Shown in pieces: positions 1 to 5,391 of a stretch of DNA of 5,391 nt. This DNA comes from Bacillota bacterium (GTDB taxonomy: Bacteria; Bacillota; Bacilli; Alicyclobacillales; SLC66), in the NCBI GenBank assembly GCA_021820825.1, contig JAKADD010000209.1, positions 1 to 5,391 of the forward strand, in the 5' to 3' direction. The position numbers were made by a program, and so were the translations under genes. The notes under the pieces are model-generated. The model was not told where the DNA came from. It saw nothing but the letters and a program-made list of their open reading frames with translations, and made no database searches. Each line of letters starts with the position of its first letter. Position 1 is the stretch's first letter.

Positions 1-589
<589 letters not shown>

Positions 590-1885
590 TCAGGCCATCT
601 TCCTCTCAAGGATGTCTTCCACAGCCTTGCGCACGATGTCGACTGGCAATTTCGCGAGTATGGGATCCACAAATCCCCACACGATCAGGCGTTTTGCCGA
701 CGCCTCAGAAATTCCGCGCGACATCAGATAAAACAGTTGGTCTTCATTGATTTGCCCAACCGATGCAGCGTGTCCGCATTTAACGTCATTTTCATCGATC
801 AGCAGCATAGGGATGGCGTCCGCGCGGCATCCCGGATTCAGCATCAGCAGTTTTTCAGACTGTTGACCATTCGCGCCGCTTGCACCCCTAAGAATCTGCG
901 TCAGCCCGCGATACACAGCGTTTGCTTTCCCCTGCATCACACCGCGCGCCGACGTGTCGCTCTCGCTGAATCTCCCGATGTGCACCATGCGCGCTGTCAG
1001 GTCCATGTGGGCGCGGCCAGCGCCCAGCGCAATCGTGTGGCTGGTGCTGACGCTTCCTTCTCCTTCGAGCAGAGAACCATATTCGGCGACCGTATACCCA
1101 TCACCGACTTCGCCCACGACCCAGTTCATTTCAGCGGAACGCAGCACCCGCGCCCGCCGCACCAGAACATTGGTCGCCTTGCGCGGAAAATCCTGCACTG
1201 TGCCAATCTTCATCTTTGCGCCGTCGCCTACGACAACCTCCGTGACGCCCACCTGCAGTTCATCGCCCAACGCGGCCGGAGCCACATAGGAATCCAGAAA
1301 GGAACCCTGACTTCCAGGGTCAGCCACGATCAGGTTGCGTATAAATGTGCCAGAACCGCTATGCGTCGTCACGGACAGAAGCTGCACGGGCTGCGTAAGT
1401 TGCACATTCTTCGGTATATACAGGAAGATTCCATCGCGCCATAATGCGCTTTGCAGCGCAATCAGACTATTTTCGTCTGAGGGAACGACCGTTCCCAGGT
1501 ATTTTTGGACCAGGCTCGCATGTTTTGTCACGGCTTCGCGCAAGCTGCAGAATATGACACCCTGCGGCGCGAGTTGGTCGACCCCGCTCACATGGACCAC
1601 GCGACCATCCGCAATGACGATCAGCGGGTGTTGATCCTGCGTGTTCATGTATGTGTCCGCAATACTCCGCCAGGCTGATGAATCCCCGTCAGTTGCGGGC
1701 AAGACACTGAATGCGTGCGTGTTCCGTTTGGAGAGATCGCTCTTTTCGAAGTGCGCCAAGGGCAGTTCTGCGTAGTGCGCCAACGCCTTGCGCCGGAATT
1801 CAAGGGCAAACGCAGGTTCCTGCAAAGTAGCAAAATACGGTTCAGCATCCAGGACGGCGACAGACGCTTCCTTCACTGTATTCAC
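590..1885 (-). CDS. sufD: SufD, Fe-S cluster assembly scaffold subunit
   Basis: SufD (431 aa, normal length) is the non-catalytic partner that joins SufB and SufC in the SufBC2D scaffold, where Fe-S clusters are assembled. An N-terminal helical part (about 1-150) is followed by the beta-helix core, with LYIPKN (155-160) and repeated short strands. The C-terminal family block carries DVKCGHAASVGQINEDQLFYL (367-387) and the RGISEASAKRLIVWGF stretch (390-405). Cys370 and His372 lie in this block. Most relatives have Ser-His after the Cys where this protein has Gly-His. The start is a GTG (MNTVKEA). It is chosen because AGGGGGG (1895-1901), which overlaps the sufC TAG stop, sits 9 nt upstream. 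The gap to sufC is 14 bp and sufS follows with no gap, so the three genes form one transcript. SufB paralogy was considered: the length and weak N-terminus favour SufD. Confidence 0.95.
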   Translation of the reverse strand: MNTVKEASVAVLDAEPYFATLQEPAFALEFRRKALAHYAELPLAHFEKSDLSKRNTHAFSVLPATDGDSSAWRSIADTYMNTQDQHPLIVIADGRVVHVSGVDQLAPQGVIFCSLREAVTKHASLVQKYLGTVVPSDENSLIALQSALWRDGIFLYIPKNVQLTQPVQLLSVTTHSGSGTFIRNLIVADPGSQGSFLDSYVAPAALGDELQVGVTEVVVGDGAKMKIGTVQDFPRKATNVLVRRARVLRSAEMNWVVGEVGDGYTVAEYGSLLEGEGSVSTSHTIALGAGRAHMDLTARMVHIGRFSESDTSARGVMQGKANAVYRGLTQILRGASGANGQQSEKLLMLNPGCRADAIPMLLIDENDVKCGHAASVGQINEDQLFYLMSRGISEASAKRLIVWGFVDPILAKLPVDIVRKAVEDILERKMA

Positions 1886-1894
1886 GTCAGCACA

Positions 1895-1901
1895 CCCCCC
1901 T
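1895..1901 (-). promoter_or_regulatory. Ribosome binding site of sufD, overlapping the sufC stop codon
   Basis: AGGGGGG on the minus strand includes the last two bases of the sufC TAG stop and lies 9 nt before the GTG of sufD. It supports the non-ATG start. The position implies that ribosomes terminating on sufC re-initiate on sufD (inference). Confidence 0.7.
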
Positions 1902-2688
1902 ACGCGTTTGCCGAGACAGTCTCGTCAACGATTCCCAGTTCATCTTTCAACCAGTCATATCCGCGCGCTTCAAGTTCCAGTGCAAGTTCCCGGCCGCCCG
2001 AACGAACAATGCGCCCCTGCATCATCACATGCACGCGATCGGGAATGATATACTGCAACAGTCTCTGATAATGGGTGATGATGAGCAATCCAAACTCCGG
2101 CCCGCGCAGAGAATTGACGCCATCGGCGACGATGCGCAGGGCGTCGATGTCAAGCCCAGAATCGATCTCGTCGAGAATCGCCATGCGCGGTTTCAGAACC
2201 GCCATCTGTAAAATCTCATTGCGTTTCTTTTCGCCGCCTGAAAAGCCTTCGTTGAGATAGCGCTCGGCAAACGAAGTGTCGATACTGAGCGATTTCATCT
2301 TGCCCTGCAGTTCGCGGTGAAACTTCAGGACAGGCACTTCATGGCCAACGCCCAGTTTGGAGTTCAAAGCCATACGCATAAAGTTTGCGTTTGAGACTCC
2401 CGATACCTCGCTCGGGTATTGCATCGCCAGAAACAGCCCCTTGCGCGCCCGTTCATCGACACTCATGGCAAGCAGATCTTCGCCGTCGATTGTGGCTTTT
2501 CCCGCAGTAACGGTATACTTCGGATGCCCCATGAGCGATGACGCGAGCGTACTTTTGCCCGTGCCGTTCGGTCCCATGATGGCGTGCACTTCACCGCCGC
2601 GAACCGTCAGGTCAACGCCGCGCAGAATCTCTTTTCCCGCAACCTCCGCATGCAAACCGGAAATCTTTAGCTCTGGAATGTTTGCCAT
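1900..2688 (-). CDS. sufC: SufC, ABC-type ATPase of the Fe-S assembly complex
   Basis: SufC is the soluble cytosolic ATPase of SufBC2D. ATP-driven dimerisation reshapes SufB-SufD so that iron and sulfur can enter; it is not a transporter. The ABC set is complete over 262 residues: Walker A GPNGTGKS (39-46), Q-loop Gln90 in AMQYP, signature FSGGEKKRNEI (149-159), Walker B AILDEIDSGLDIDAL (170-184, Asp173 and Glu174), and the switch His206 in ITHYQRLL. FSGGEKKRNEI and DEIDSGLDIDAL are SufC-specific variants. The reading frame is open 15 codons further upstream. MANIPELKISGLHAEV is taken as the start because GGAGG (2696-2700) lies 7 nt before its ATG and the product then has the normal family length. 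It is the first gene of the suf operon, 14 bp before sufD, and lies downstream of the IscR-like operator at 2763-2791. Confidence 0.97.
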   Translation of the reverse strand: MANIPELKISGLHAEVAGKEILRGVDLTVRGGEVHAIMGPNGTGKSTLASSLMGHPKYTVTAGKATIDGEDLLAMSVDERARKGLFLAMQYPSEVSGVSNANFMRMALNSKLGVGHEVPVLKFHRELQGKMKSLSIDTSFAERYLNEGFSGGEKKRNEILQMAVLKPRMAILDEIDSGLDIDALRIVADGVNSLRGPEFGLLIITHYQRLLQYIIPDRVHVMMQGRIVRSGGRELALELEARGYDWLKDELGIVDETVSANA

Positions 2689-2695
2689 ACATTTT

Positions 2696-2700
2696 CCTCC
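2696..2700 (-). promoter_or_regulatory. Ribosome binding site of sufC
   Basis: A perfect GGAGG on the minus strand lies 7 nt before the ATG at 2686-2688. It fixes the start of sufC and argues against the longer open frame that begins at 2733. Confidence 0.85.
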
Positions 2701-2762
2701 CACAATCAGCGTTGTCCGCAAAACGGTCCACACAGACAGTCGATGCGAAACAGGCTCGACAT

Positions 2763-2791
2763 ATAAAGTTGACTAATTTAGTCGCCTTTAT
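2763..2791 (-). promoter_or_regulatory. IscR/Rrf2-type operator upstream of the suf operon
   Basis: A 29-bp inverted repeat centred on 2777. Seen on the plus strand, outer arms ATAAAG (2763-2768) and CTTTAT (2786-2791) flank the core GACTAATTTAGTC (2771-2783). Twelve of 14 base pairs are symmetric; only 2769/2785 and 2770/2784 break the symmetry. The core fits the E. coli IscR type 1 consensus core GACTRWWWYAGTC at every position, and the flanks fit partly. In characterised systems holo-IscR (an Rrf2-family [2Fe-2S] sensor) binds such sites and represses Fe-S assembly genes. The site lies 75 bp upstream of the sufC ATG, a normal distance for promoter overlap. No regulator gene is present in the window. 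The regulator assignment is therefore inferred from motif and context. Confidence 0.75.
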
Positions 2792-2805
2792 GCTAACACA
2801 AAGCG

Positions 2806-2841
2806 AAAAAAAAGCAAGCGTCCTGAACTCGCAACGCTTGC
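2806..2841 (-). terminator. Intrinsic terminator downstream of the MIP18 gene
   Basis: On the minus strand an 8-bp perfect stem GCAAGCGT/ACGCTTGC (2841-2834 with 2821-2814) has a 12-nt loop and is followed at once by eight T residues (2813-2806). It lies about 110 bp beyond the MIP18 stop and about 15 bp before the suf operator. It should end the MIP18 transcript and keep it from reading into suf. The long loop is the only weak point. Confidence 0.8.
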
Positions 2842-2906
2842 AAACACGGCGCCTGCTTTCGACTGACACAAAATCTTCAAAAAAGCAACCATATTGCCCA
2901 ATAGTC

Positions 2907-2924
2907 GCCGGACGTTGGCCCGGC
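2907..2924 (-). other. GC-rich hairpin after the MIP18 stop codon
   Basis: The minus-strand RNA GCCGGGCCAACGUCCGGC can form a 7-bp stem with one G-U pair and a CAAC tetraloop. No T-run follows directly; a six-T tract lies about 20 nt downstream (2879-2884) after a weak GCAA/TTGC stem. It may stabilise the 3' end or help the terminator at 2806-2841. Either role is speculative. Confidence 0.4.
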
Positions 2925-2961
2925 AGCCCAGTTAAAATCGGCCCGGCATCCTGTTAAAACA
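2917..2961. repeat. Imperfect 22-23 bp tandem duplication over the MIP18 stop codon
   Basis: Plus-strand unit 1 (2917-2939) and unit 2 (2940-2961) both begin with GGCCCGGCA and both carry GTTAAAA. They differ only in the short spacer and the last two bases, with about 18 of 23 positions matching. Unit 2 contains the TTA that is the MIP18 stop codon on the minus strand. It reads as an old local slippage duplication of the gene's 3' end. Confidence 0.65.
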
Positions 2962-3259
2962 GGTAACGCATGACCAGTTTGGCTTCCTCGGACATCATGT
3001 CCTTATTCCACGGCGGATCAAACGTCAAATCGATCTCAACCTCGTCAACTCCGACCGCTTCTATGCGCCGCACGATATCGTCCTGCAGTTCCTCCATCGC
3101 CGGACAACCCATGGTTGTGAGCGTCATGCGAACGATCACTTTTTTCCCTTCGTCGACAATGGTTACGCCATAAATCATACCCAGATTGACGACGTCAATC
3201 TGGATCTCTGGGTCCAGCACTTCCCTCAACTGCTCATAGACCGCTTCTTCAGTGATCAT
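2954..3259 (-). CDS. MIP18/DUF59-family protein (YitW/SufT-like), probable Fe-S maturation factor
   Basis: A 101-residue single-domain MIP18 (DUF59, PaaD-like) protein of normal length for YitW-type members. Family landmarks: DPEIQIDVVNLGMIYGV (16-32), MTLTTMGCPAMEELQDDI (45-62) with the conserved Cys52, and DLTFDPPWNKDMMSEEAK (77-94) with DPPW at 81-84. Relatives (SufT, eukaryotic MIP18 in the CIA machinery) help mature or deliver Fe-S clusters, and the conserved cysteine is thought to act in this. The start is MITEEAV, because GGAGGT (3269-3274) lies 9 nt before its ATG. The frame stays open 72 codons further upstream, but that extension has no family similarity and would overlap the divergent gene. 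It lies upstream of suf on the same strand, but a terminator and a separate operator lie between, so it is a neighbour and not a member of the operon. The symbol is left empty because yitW and sufT cannot be separated here. Confidence 0.92.
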   Translation of the reverse strand: MITEEAVYEQLREVLDPEIQIDVVNLGMIYGVTIVDEGKKVIVRMTLTTMGCPAMEELQDDIVRRIEAVGVDEVEIDLTFDPPWNKDMMSEEAKLVMRYLF

Positions 3260-3348
3260 GTTTCTCACACCTCCCACTTTGCAAACAACACTCCGCATGC
3301 TGGCTCCTATGTCATATACTGCGGGTGTCGATGAACCATTGCGCCTTC

Positions 3349-3354
3349 TATAAT
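3349..3354 (+). promoter_or_regulatory. Candidate -10 box for the GH18 gene
   Basis: A perfect TATAAT lies 80 bp before the GH18 start. At 17-bp spacing the -35 position reads TGTCGA (3326-3331), a poor match to TTGACA, so an activator or another sigma factor could be involved. The box runs into a 10-bp palindrome, ATACATGTAT (3353-3362). On the opposite strand TATTAT overlaps the same place and could serve the divergent MIP18 gene. Confidence 0.45.
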
Positions 3355-3423
3355 ACATGTATACTTCAAGTCCGCAAAGCGGTCTGCGCAAGCAACGCAG
3401 TTTGACCCGCTCGGACACGGCGC

Positions 3424-3429
3424 GGAGGT
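3424..3429 (+). promoter_or_regulatory. Ribosome binding site of the GH18 gene
   Basis: GGAGGT lies 5 nt before the ATG at 3435. It selects this start, which opens directly into a signal peptide, over the in-frame ATG at 3357, which overlaps the putative promoter. Confidence 0.8.
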
Positions 3430-3434
3430 CAGTT

Positions 3435-4757
3435 ATGCCCAAAATATCTATTCTGGCTGTATCGGCGGCCCTCATGGCGGCCGGCTATCTTGCCGCCATA
3501 CCGGTGCGCGGCGTCGCCAGCCAGATCGTGGCGGCTGCGGTCGCTGACCCGCCAGTGTTGCGATCACCCGCCGCGCGCACAGGGATAAGGCGCTCTGAAA
3601 GCCCTGCCAACGCTACCTTTGCCATGATGATGAACGACCGGCAGGCTGCCCTTTCTTCGGGCAGCACCGTCACTCTGCAGGCGGGAACGCTGTGGCGCGT
3701 GCTGGCGCAACAGGGCGCTGCGGCGACCCTGGCCACGCCGGCGGGAACGGTTGCTGTACCCGTCGCTGCGCTGAAAGAACTGACCGTGACGCAGAACCCC
3801 AGCCCAGTCACAGTCAATCCTGTACACGGCAAGGTGGTGCTTGGTTTTGCCGATGCTGGAAACGCCCACTATTTGCGTAACATGGCGCATGACTCGTTGT
3901 CCATATTTTCACCATTGTCGTTTTCCATTACAGACGCGTCCGGAAATATCACCGGAAGCATCTCTGCCGCCGTTGTGCAGGCCGCCCAGCAGCGCGGCAT
4001 TTCAGTGTGGCCCATGGTGGAGGCCGGATTTAATCCCGCGCGCACCACTGCGCTGCTCTCCAGTCCCGCTGCGCAGTGGCAACTGCTCACCGCCGTGGTC
4101 GCCCACGTCCAGGCGGATCGTCTGGACGGCGTCAATTTCGATTTTGAAGACATGGTTCCGTCTGACGCTCCGCGCCTGACGGGATTCATTCAGGCAGCGG
4201 CGACGGTCCTGCACACCATGGGCAAAGGCGTTTCCGTCGACGTCACACCGCCGTCTGCGGACCCCAACTGGGGAGCTGTCTATGAGCGGGCCGCGCTCGC
4301 GAACGCCGCAAACTACGAGATCGTCATGACCTATGATGAACACTATTCAGGCGACCCCAATCCGGGTTCCGTAGCCTCTTTGCCCTGGATGAAGCAGAGC
4401 ATCGCCAATACTCTGGCGCTGGGCGTGCCAAAGAATAAACTGCTGGTTGGCGTTCCGTTCTATACACGCGACTGGATTACGAATCATGGCCAACTCTCTT
4501 CACAGTACATCCCGCTCGCACAGGGGATTGCGGACGAACAGCTGCCCGGCGCAAAAACCGTCTGGAACGCGCACGATGGGCAGGATACCGTCACCTTTTC
4601 AGAAGGGGGCGCAACGCATACCATCTGGCTGGAAAATACAACCTCGCTGGCAGAACGTGCGCAGTTTGTCCAGGCGGACGGTCTGGGCGGCGTGGCTGTC
4701 TGGCAGATCGATCTGGGCGATCAGGCTGATATTGCTGCGCTCGCCAACCAATTATAG
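3435..4757 (+). CDS. Secreted glycoside hydrolase family 18 protein, spore-hydrolase (YaaH/SleL-like) type
   Basis: A 440-residue GH18 TIM-barrel protein. Residues 1-37 form a signal peptide: one Lys, a hydrophobic run ILAVSAALMAAGYLAAI, and a likely AVA|D cleavage site after residue 37. Residues about 75-120 (STVTLQAGTLWRVLAQQGAA...) resemble a small SH3-like beta domain. The catalytic barrel starts near 133 (KVVLGFADAG). The GH18 signature is DGVNFDFE (231-238), with Glu238 as the expected proton donor and Asp236 as its helper; Asn at 234 replaces the first Asp of chitinases, as in bacterial spore-cortex lytic enzymes. MTYDEHYSGDPNPGS (298-312), KLLVGVPFYTRDW (335-347) and the barrel-closing Trp423 in VAVWQIDLGD (420-429) are also present. 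The expected substrate is an N-acetylglucosamine-containing wall polymer, probably peptidoglycan, outside the membrane. It has no LysM repeats, unlike YaaH. It is divergent from MIP18 and convergent with the HTH gene, so probably monocistronic. The exact substrate is uncertain. Confidence 0.88.
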   Translation: MPKISILAVSAALMAAGYLAAIPVRGVASQIVAAAVADPPVLRSPAARTGIRRSESPANATFAMMMNDRQAALSSGSTVTLQAGTLWRVLAQQGAAATLATPAGTVAVPVAALKELTVTQNPSPVTVNPVHGKVVLGFADAGNAHYLRNMAHDSLSIFSPLSFSITDASGNITGSISAAVVQAAQQRGISVWPMVEAGFNPARTTALLSSPAAQWQLLTAVVAHVQADRLDGVNFDFEDMVPSDAPRLTGFIQAAATVLHTMGKGVSVDVTPPSADPNWGAVYERAALANAANYEIVMTYDEHYSGDPNPGSVASLPWMKQSIANTLALGVPKNKLLVGVPFYTRDWITNHGQLSSQYIPLAQGIADEQLPGAKTVWNAHDGQDTVTFSEGGATHTIWLENTTSLAERAQFVQADGLGGVAVWQIDLGDQADIAALANQL

Positions 4758-4812
4758 CGTGCGCTAACGCGCCCGTATTTCTGTATTTCTACACTGCGTC
4801 AGCAGCCTTACA
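4758..4812. other. Short convergent intergenic spacer without a clear terminator
   Basis: The stop codons of the GH18 gene and the HTH gene face each other here. GCGC-TAAC-GCGC just after the GH18 stop could form a 4-bp stem, but no T-run follows on either strand. A short direct repeat GTATTTC occurs twice (about 4771-4785). Neither is enough to call a terminator. Confidence 0.4.
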
Positions 4813-5103
4813 TCAATCTTTGCCTGACTGCCGCCGGGTGATGCGGCGAATGCGCCGCCCCCCGGCTGTTTCAGCGCGTTCCTGCAGTCCTGTCGACGGC
4901 AGAATTTCTTCCGCCGCCGTGCGCAGATATTCCTGGATCTTCGGCACATCCGTCGGCGTAATCCGCCATATGTCATGCGCAAACAGAAAAGTTTCCGCAG
5001 ACAGCTGATTCCGCTTCTCCAATTCCTCAAGCGCAAGCCTGATACGATCAGAACCAGAACGCAACATATCCGCGACCTGTTCAATGCTGTACCGTTTCGT
5101 CAT
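4813..5103 (-). CDS. Small helix-turn-helix protein with a basic C-terminal tail, function unknown
   Basis: A 96-residue protein not recognised as a named family. Residues 3-31 (KRYSIEQVADMLRSGSD, then RIRLALEELEKR) look like a helix-turn-helix of the MerR/excisionase type, in which a YSIEQVA helix leads into a recognition helix. FAHDIWRITPTDVPKIQEYL (41-60) resembles the wing and following helix of that fold. The last 18 residues (about 79-96) are rich in Arg/Lys (GGRRIRRITRRQSGKD) and probably disordered, which suits nucleic-acid binding. The start MTKRYSIEQ is chosen because AGAGG (5111-5115) lies 7 nt before its ATG; the frame is open 22 codons further upstream without such a site. It is convergent with the GH18 gene and separated by about 200 bp from a group II intron end. 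Direct DNA binding is an inference from the pattern; it could also be an adaptor or an excisionase-like remnant. Confidence 0.7.
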   Translation of the reverse strand: MTKRYSIEQVADMLRSGSDRIRLALEELEKRNQLSAETFLFAHDIWRITPTDVPKIQEYLRTAAEEILPSTGLQERAETAGGRRIRRITRRQSGKD

Positions 5104-5110
5104 GCAAACA

Positions 5111-5126
5111 CCTCTCTCCCAGAGAG
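5111..5126 (-). promoter_or_regulatory. Ribosome binding site of the HTH gene, buried in a hairpin
   Basis: On the minus strand CTCTCT-GGG-AGAGAG (5126-5112) forms a perfect 6-bp stem with a 3-nt loop. The Shine-Dalgarno AGAGG (5115-5111) lies mostly in the 3' arm. Folding would hide the site from ribosomes. On the plus strand the same hairpin is followed by CCC and six T residues, so it could also act as a weak terminator for transcripts coming from the GH18 side. Confidence 0.5.
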
Positions 5127-5252
5127 CCCTTTTTTCACTTGCAGTGTCGCGTCCGCACATTCTGATCATGATCCAAAAAACCTGCCAAGTGGTATCAACA
5201 GTTGCCCCATTTGTCGATCAAAGCTGGACATCCCGTCGTTTGCCTGACCTTT

Positions 5253-5295
5253 TTCTCACTCAATAGAGTGGAGAACGCTTGAGATTGGGCGTTCT
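5253..5295. repeat. Two overlapping inverted repeats
   Basis: AGAACGC (5272-5278) and GCGTTCT (5289-5295) form a perfect 7-bp stem with a 10-nt loop. TTCTCACTC (5253-5261) can pair with GAGTG-G-AGAA (5266-5275), giving 9 bp with one bulged base and an AATA loop. The two share AGAA at 5272-5275, so only one can form at a time. Apart from these and a 10-bp palindrome GATCATGATC near 5163-5172, the stretch 5127-5309 shows no gene that I can support. Confidence 0.55.
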
Positions 5296-5316
5296 TATCG
5301 GCGTGTACTATCGGCG
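5296..5316. repeat. 8-bp direct repeat TATCGGCG across the intron 3' junction
   Basis: Plus-strand TATCGGCG occurs at 5296-5303 and 5309-5316. Read on the intron strand, the intron's last bases CGCCGAT plus the next A recur 13 nt into the downstream flank. It may be chance, or a trace of insertion history. Confidence 0.6.
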
Positions 5317-5391
5317 ATAGGTAACTTTCATCCTCAGCTTGACCTGTTCGGACTACTCGTTTTCCCCCGCCTACACACCGTACGTGCCCCT
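5310..5391 (-). mobile_element. Group II intron, 3' end (domain V 3' half and domain VI), continuing past the right edge
   Basis: Read on the minus strand, the window begins inside domain V: GGGGCACGTACGGT (5390-5377) matches the 3' half of group II domain V, with its CG bulge and CGTACGG helix. About three nt later comes domain VI: GGCGGGGG (5371-5364) pairs with CC-U-[A]-U-CGCC (5321-5313). All 8 pairs form, leaving A5318 bulged and flanked on both sides by G-U pairs, the canonical branch-point arrangement. The branch A is 8 nt from a 3' end ...CGAT (AY ending), which puts the 3' splice site between 5310 and 5309. Domains I-IV and any intron-encoded reverse transcriptase/maturase would lie to the right, outside the window. 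Mobility and subclass cannot be judged. The 3' exon shows no gene. Confidence 0.8.

Noticed and set aside
2689..2733. N-terminal extension of sufC (start at 2733)
   Set aside because: The extra 15 residues are unlike SufC, and the GGAGG at 2696-2700 lies inside the extension at ideal distance from the internal ATG.
2761..2805. Sigma-A promoter boxes for sufC
   Set aside because: TATATG (2765-2760) and TAAATT (2780-2775) are possible -10 boxes on the minus strand, but neither has a -35 box at proper spacing, so none is called.
2612..2957. Small frames on both strands between sufC and the MIP18 gene
   Set aside because: They overlap the sufC start, the operator and the terminator, lack ribosome binding sites and resemble nothing known.
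3357..3434. Upstream in-frame ATG for the GH18 gene
   Set aside because: It would place 26 polar residues before the signal peptide and overlaps the -10 region. GGAGGT at 3424-3429 points to the ATG at 3435.
3260..3475. 72-codon upstream extension of the MIP18 protein
   Set aside because: It has no similarity to the family and overlaps the divergent GH18 start. A good GGAGGT site serves the ATG at 3257-3259.
4758..4785. Terminator after the GH18 gene
   Set aside because: The possible stems are only 4-5 bp and no T-run follows.
5336..5391. Short minus-strand reading frame through domains V and VI (ending ...SSPNRSS)
   Set aside because: It is the kind of spurious peptide often annotated over group II intron RNA. 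The maturase normally lies in domain IV, upstream of domain V.

Overview
The window looks like chromosomal DNA of a Gram-positive, endospore-forming-type bacterium (Bacillota, class Bacilli). The grounds are strong GGAGG-type ribosome binding sites, the sufC-sufD-sufS gene order typical of that group, a YitW-like MIP18 protein, and a secreted glycoside hydrolase 18 of the spore-hydrolase type. Base composition looks balanced to slightly GC-rich by eye. An Alicyclobacillaceae-like host would fit, but this is a guess from gene order and composition.

Left part (1-2688, minus strand): the promoter-proximal end of a suf iron-sulfur cluster assembly operon, transcribed leftwards as sufC (ATPase), sufD (scaffold subunit) and sufS (cysteine desulfurase, cut by the window edge after 196 codons). 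The genes are tightly packed: 14 bp between sufC and sufD, and 0 bp between sufD and sufS. sufU and sufB would be expected beyond the left edge. Upstream of sufC lies a 29-bp near-perfect palindrome (2763-2791). Its core matches the Rrf2/IscR type 1 operator, so the operon is probably controlled by an iron-sulfur-sensing repressor. Just upstream, a strong intrinsic terminator (2806-2841) insulates the operon from the next gene.

Middle (2954-3259, minus strand): a small MIP18/DUF59 (YitW/SufT-like) protein, a probable Fe-S maturation factor. It is functionally related to the suf operon but a separate transcription unit. An imperfect 23-bp tandem duplication covers its stop codon. A divergent intergenic region with a perfect TATAAT box separates it from the next gene.

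Right part: a secreted GH18-family hydrolase (3435-4757, plus strand), convergent with a small helix-turn-helix protein with a very basic tail (4813-5103, minus strand). The HTH gene's ribosome binding site lies in a short hairpin. From 5310 to the window end is the 3' end of a group II intron on the minus strand. It shows the 3' half of domain V and a domain VI stem with a bulged branch-point A flanked by G-U pairs, 8 nt from the 3' splice site. The intron body and any reverse transcriptase would lie beyond the right edge. The stretch 5104-5309 has no convincing gene but holds two overlapping hairpins.

No undescribed multi-gene system is evident. The observations most worth following are the IscR-type operator, the group II intron terminus and the uncharacterised HTH protein.
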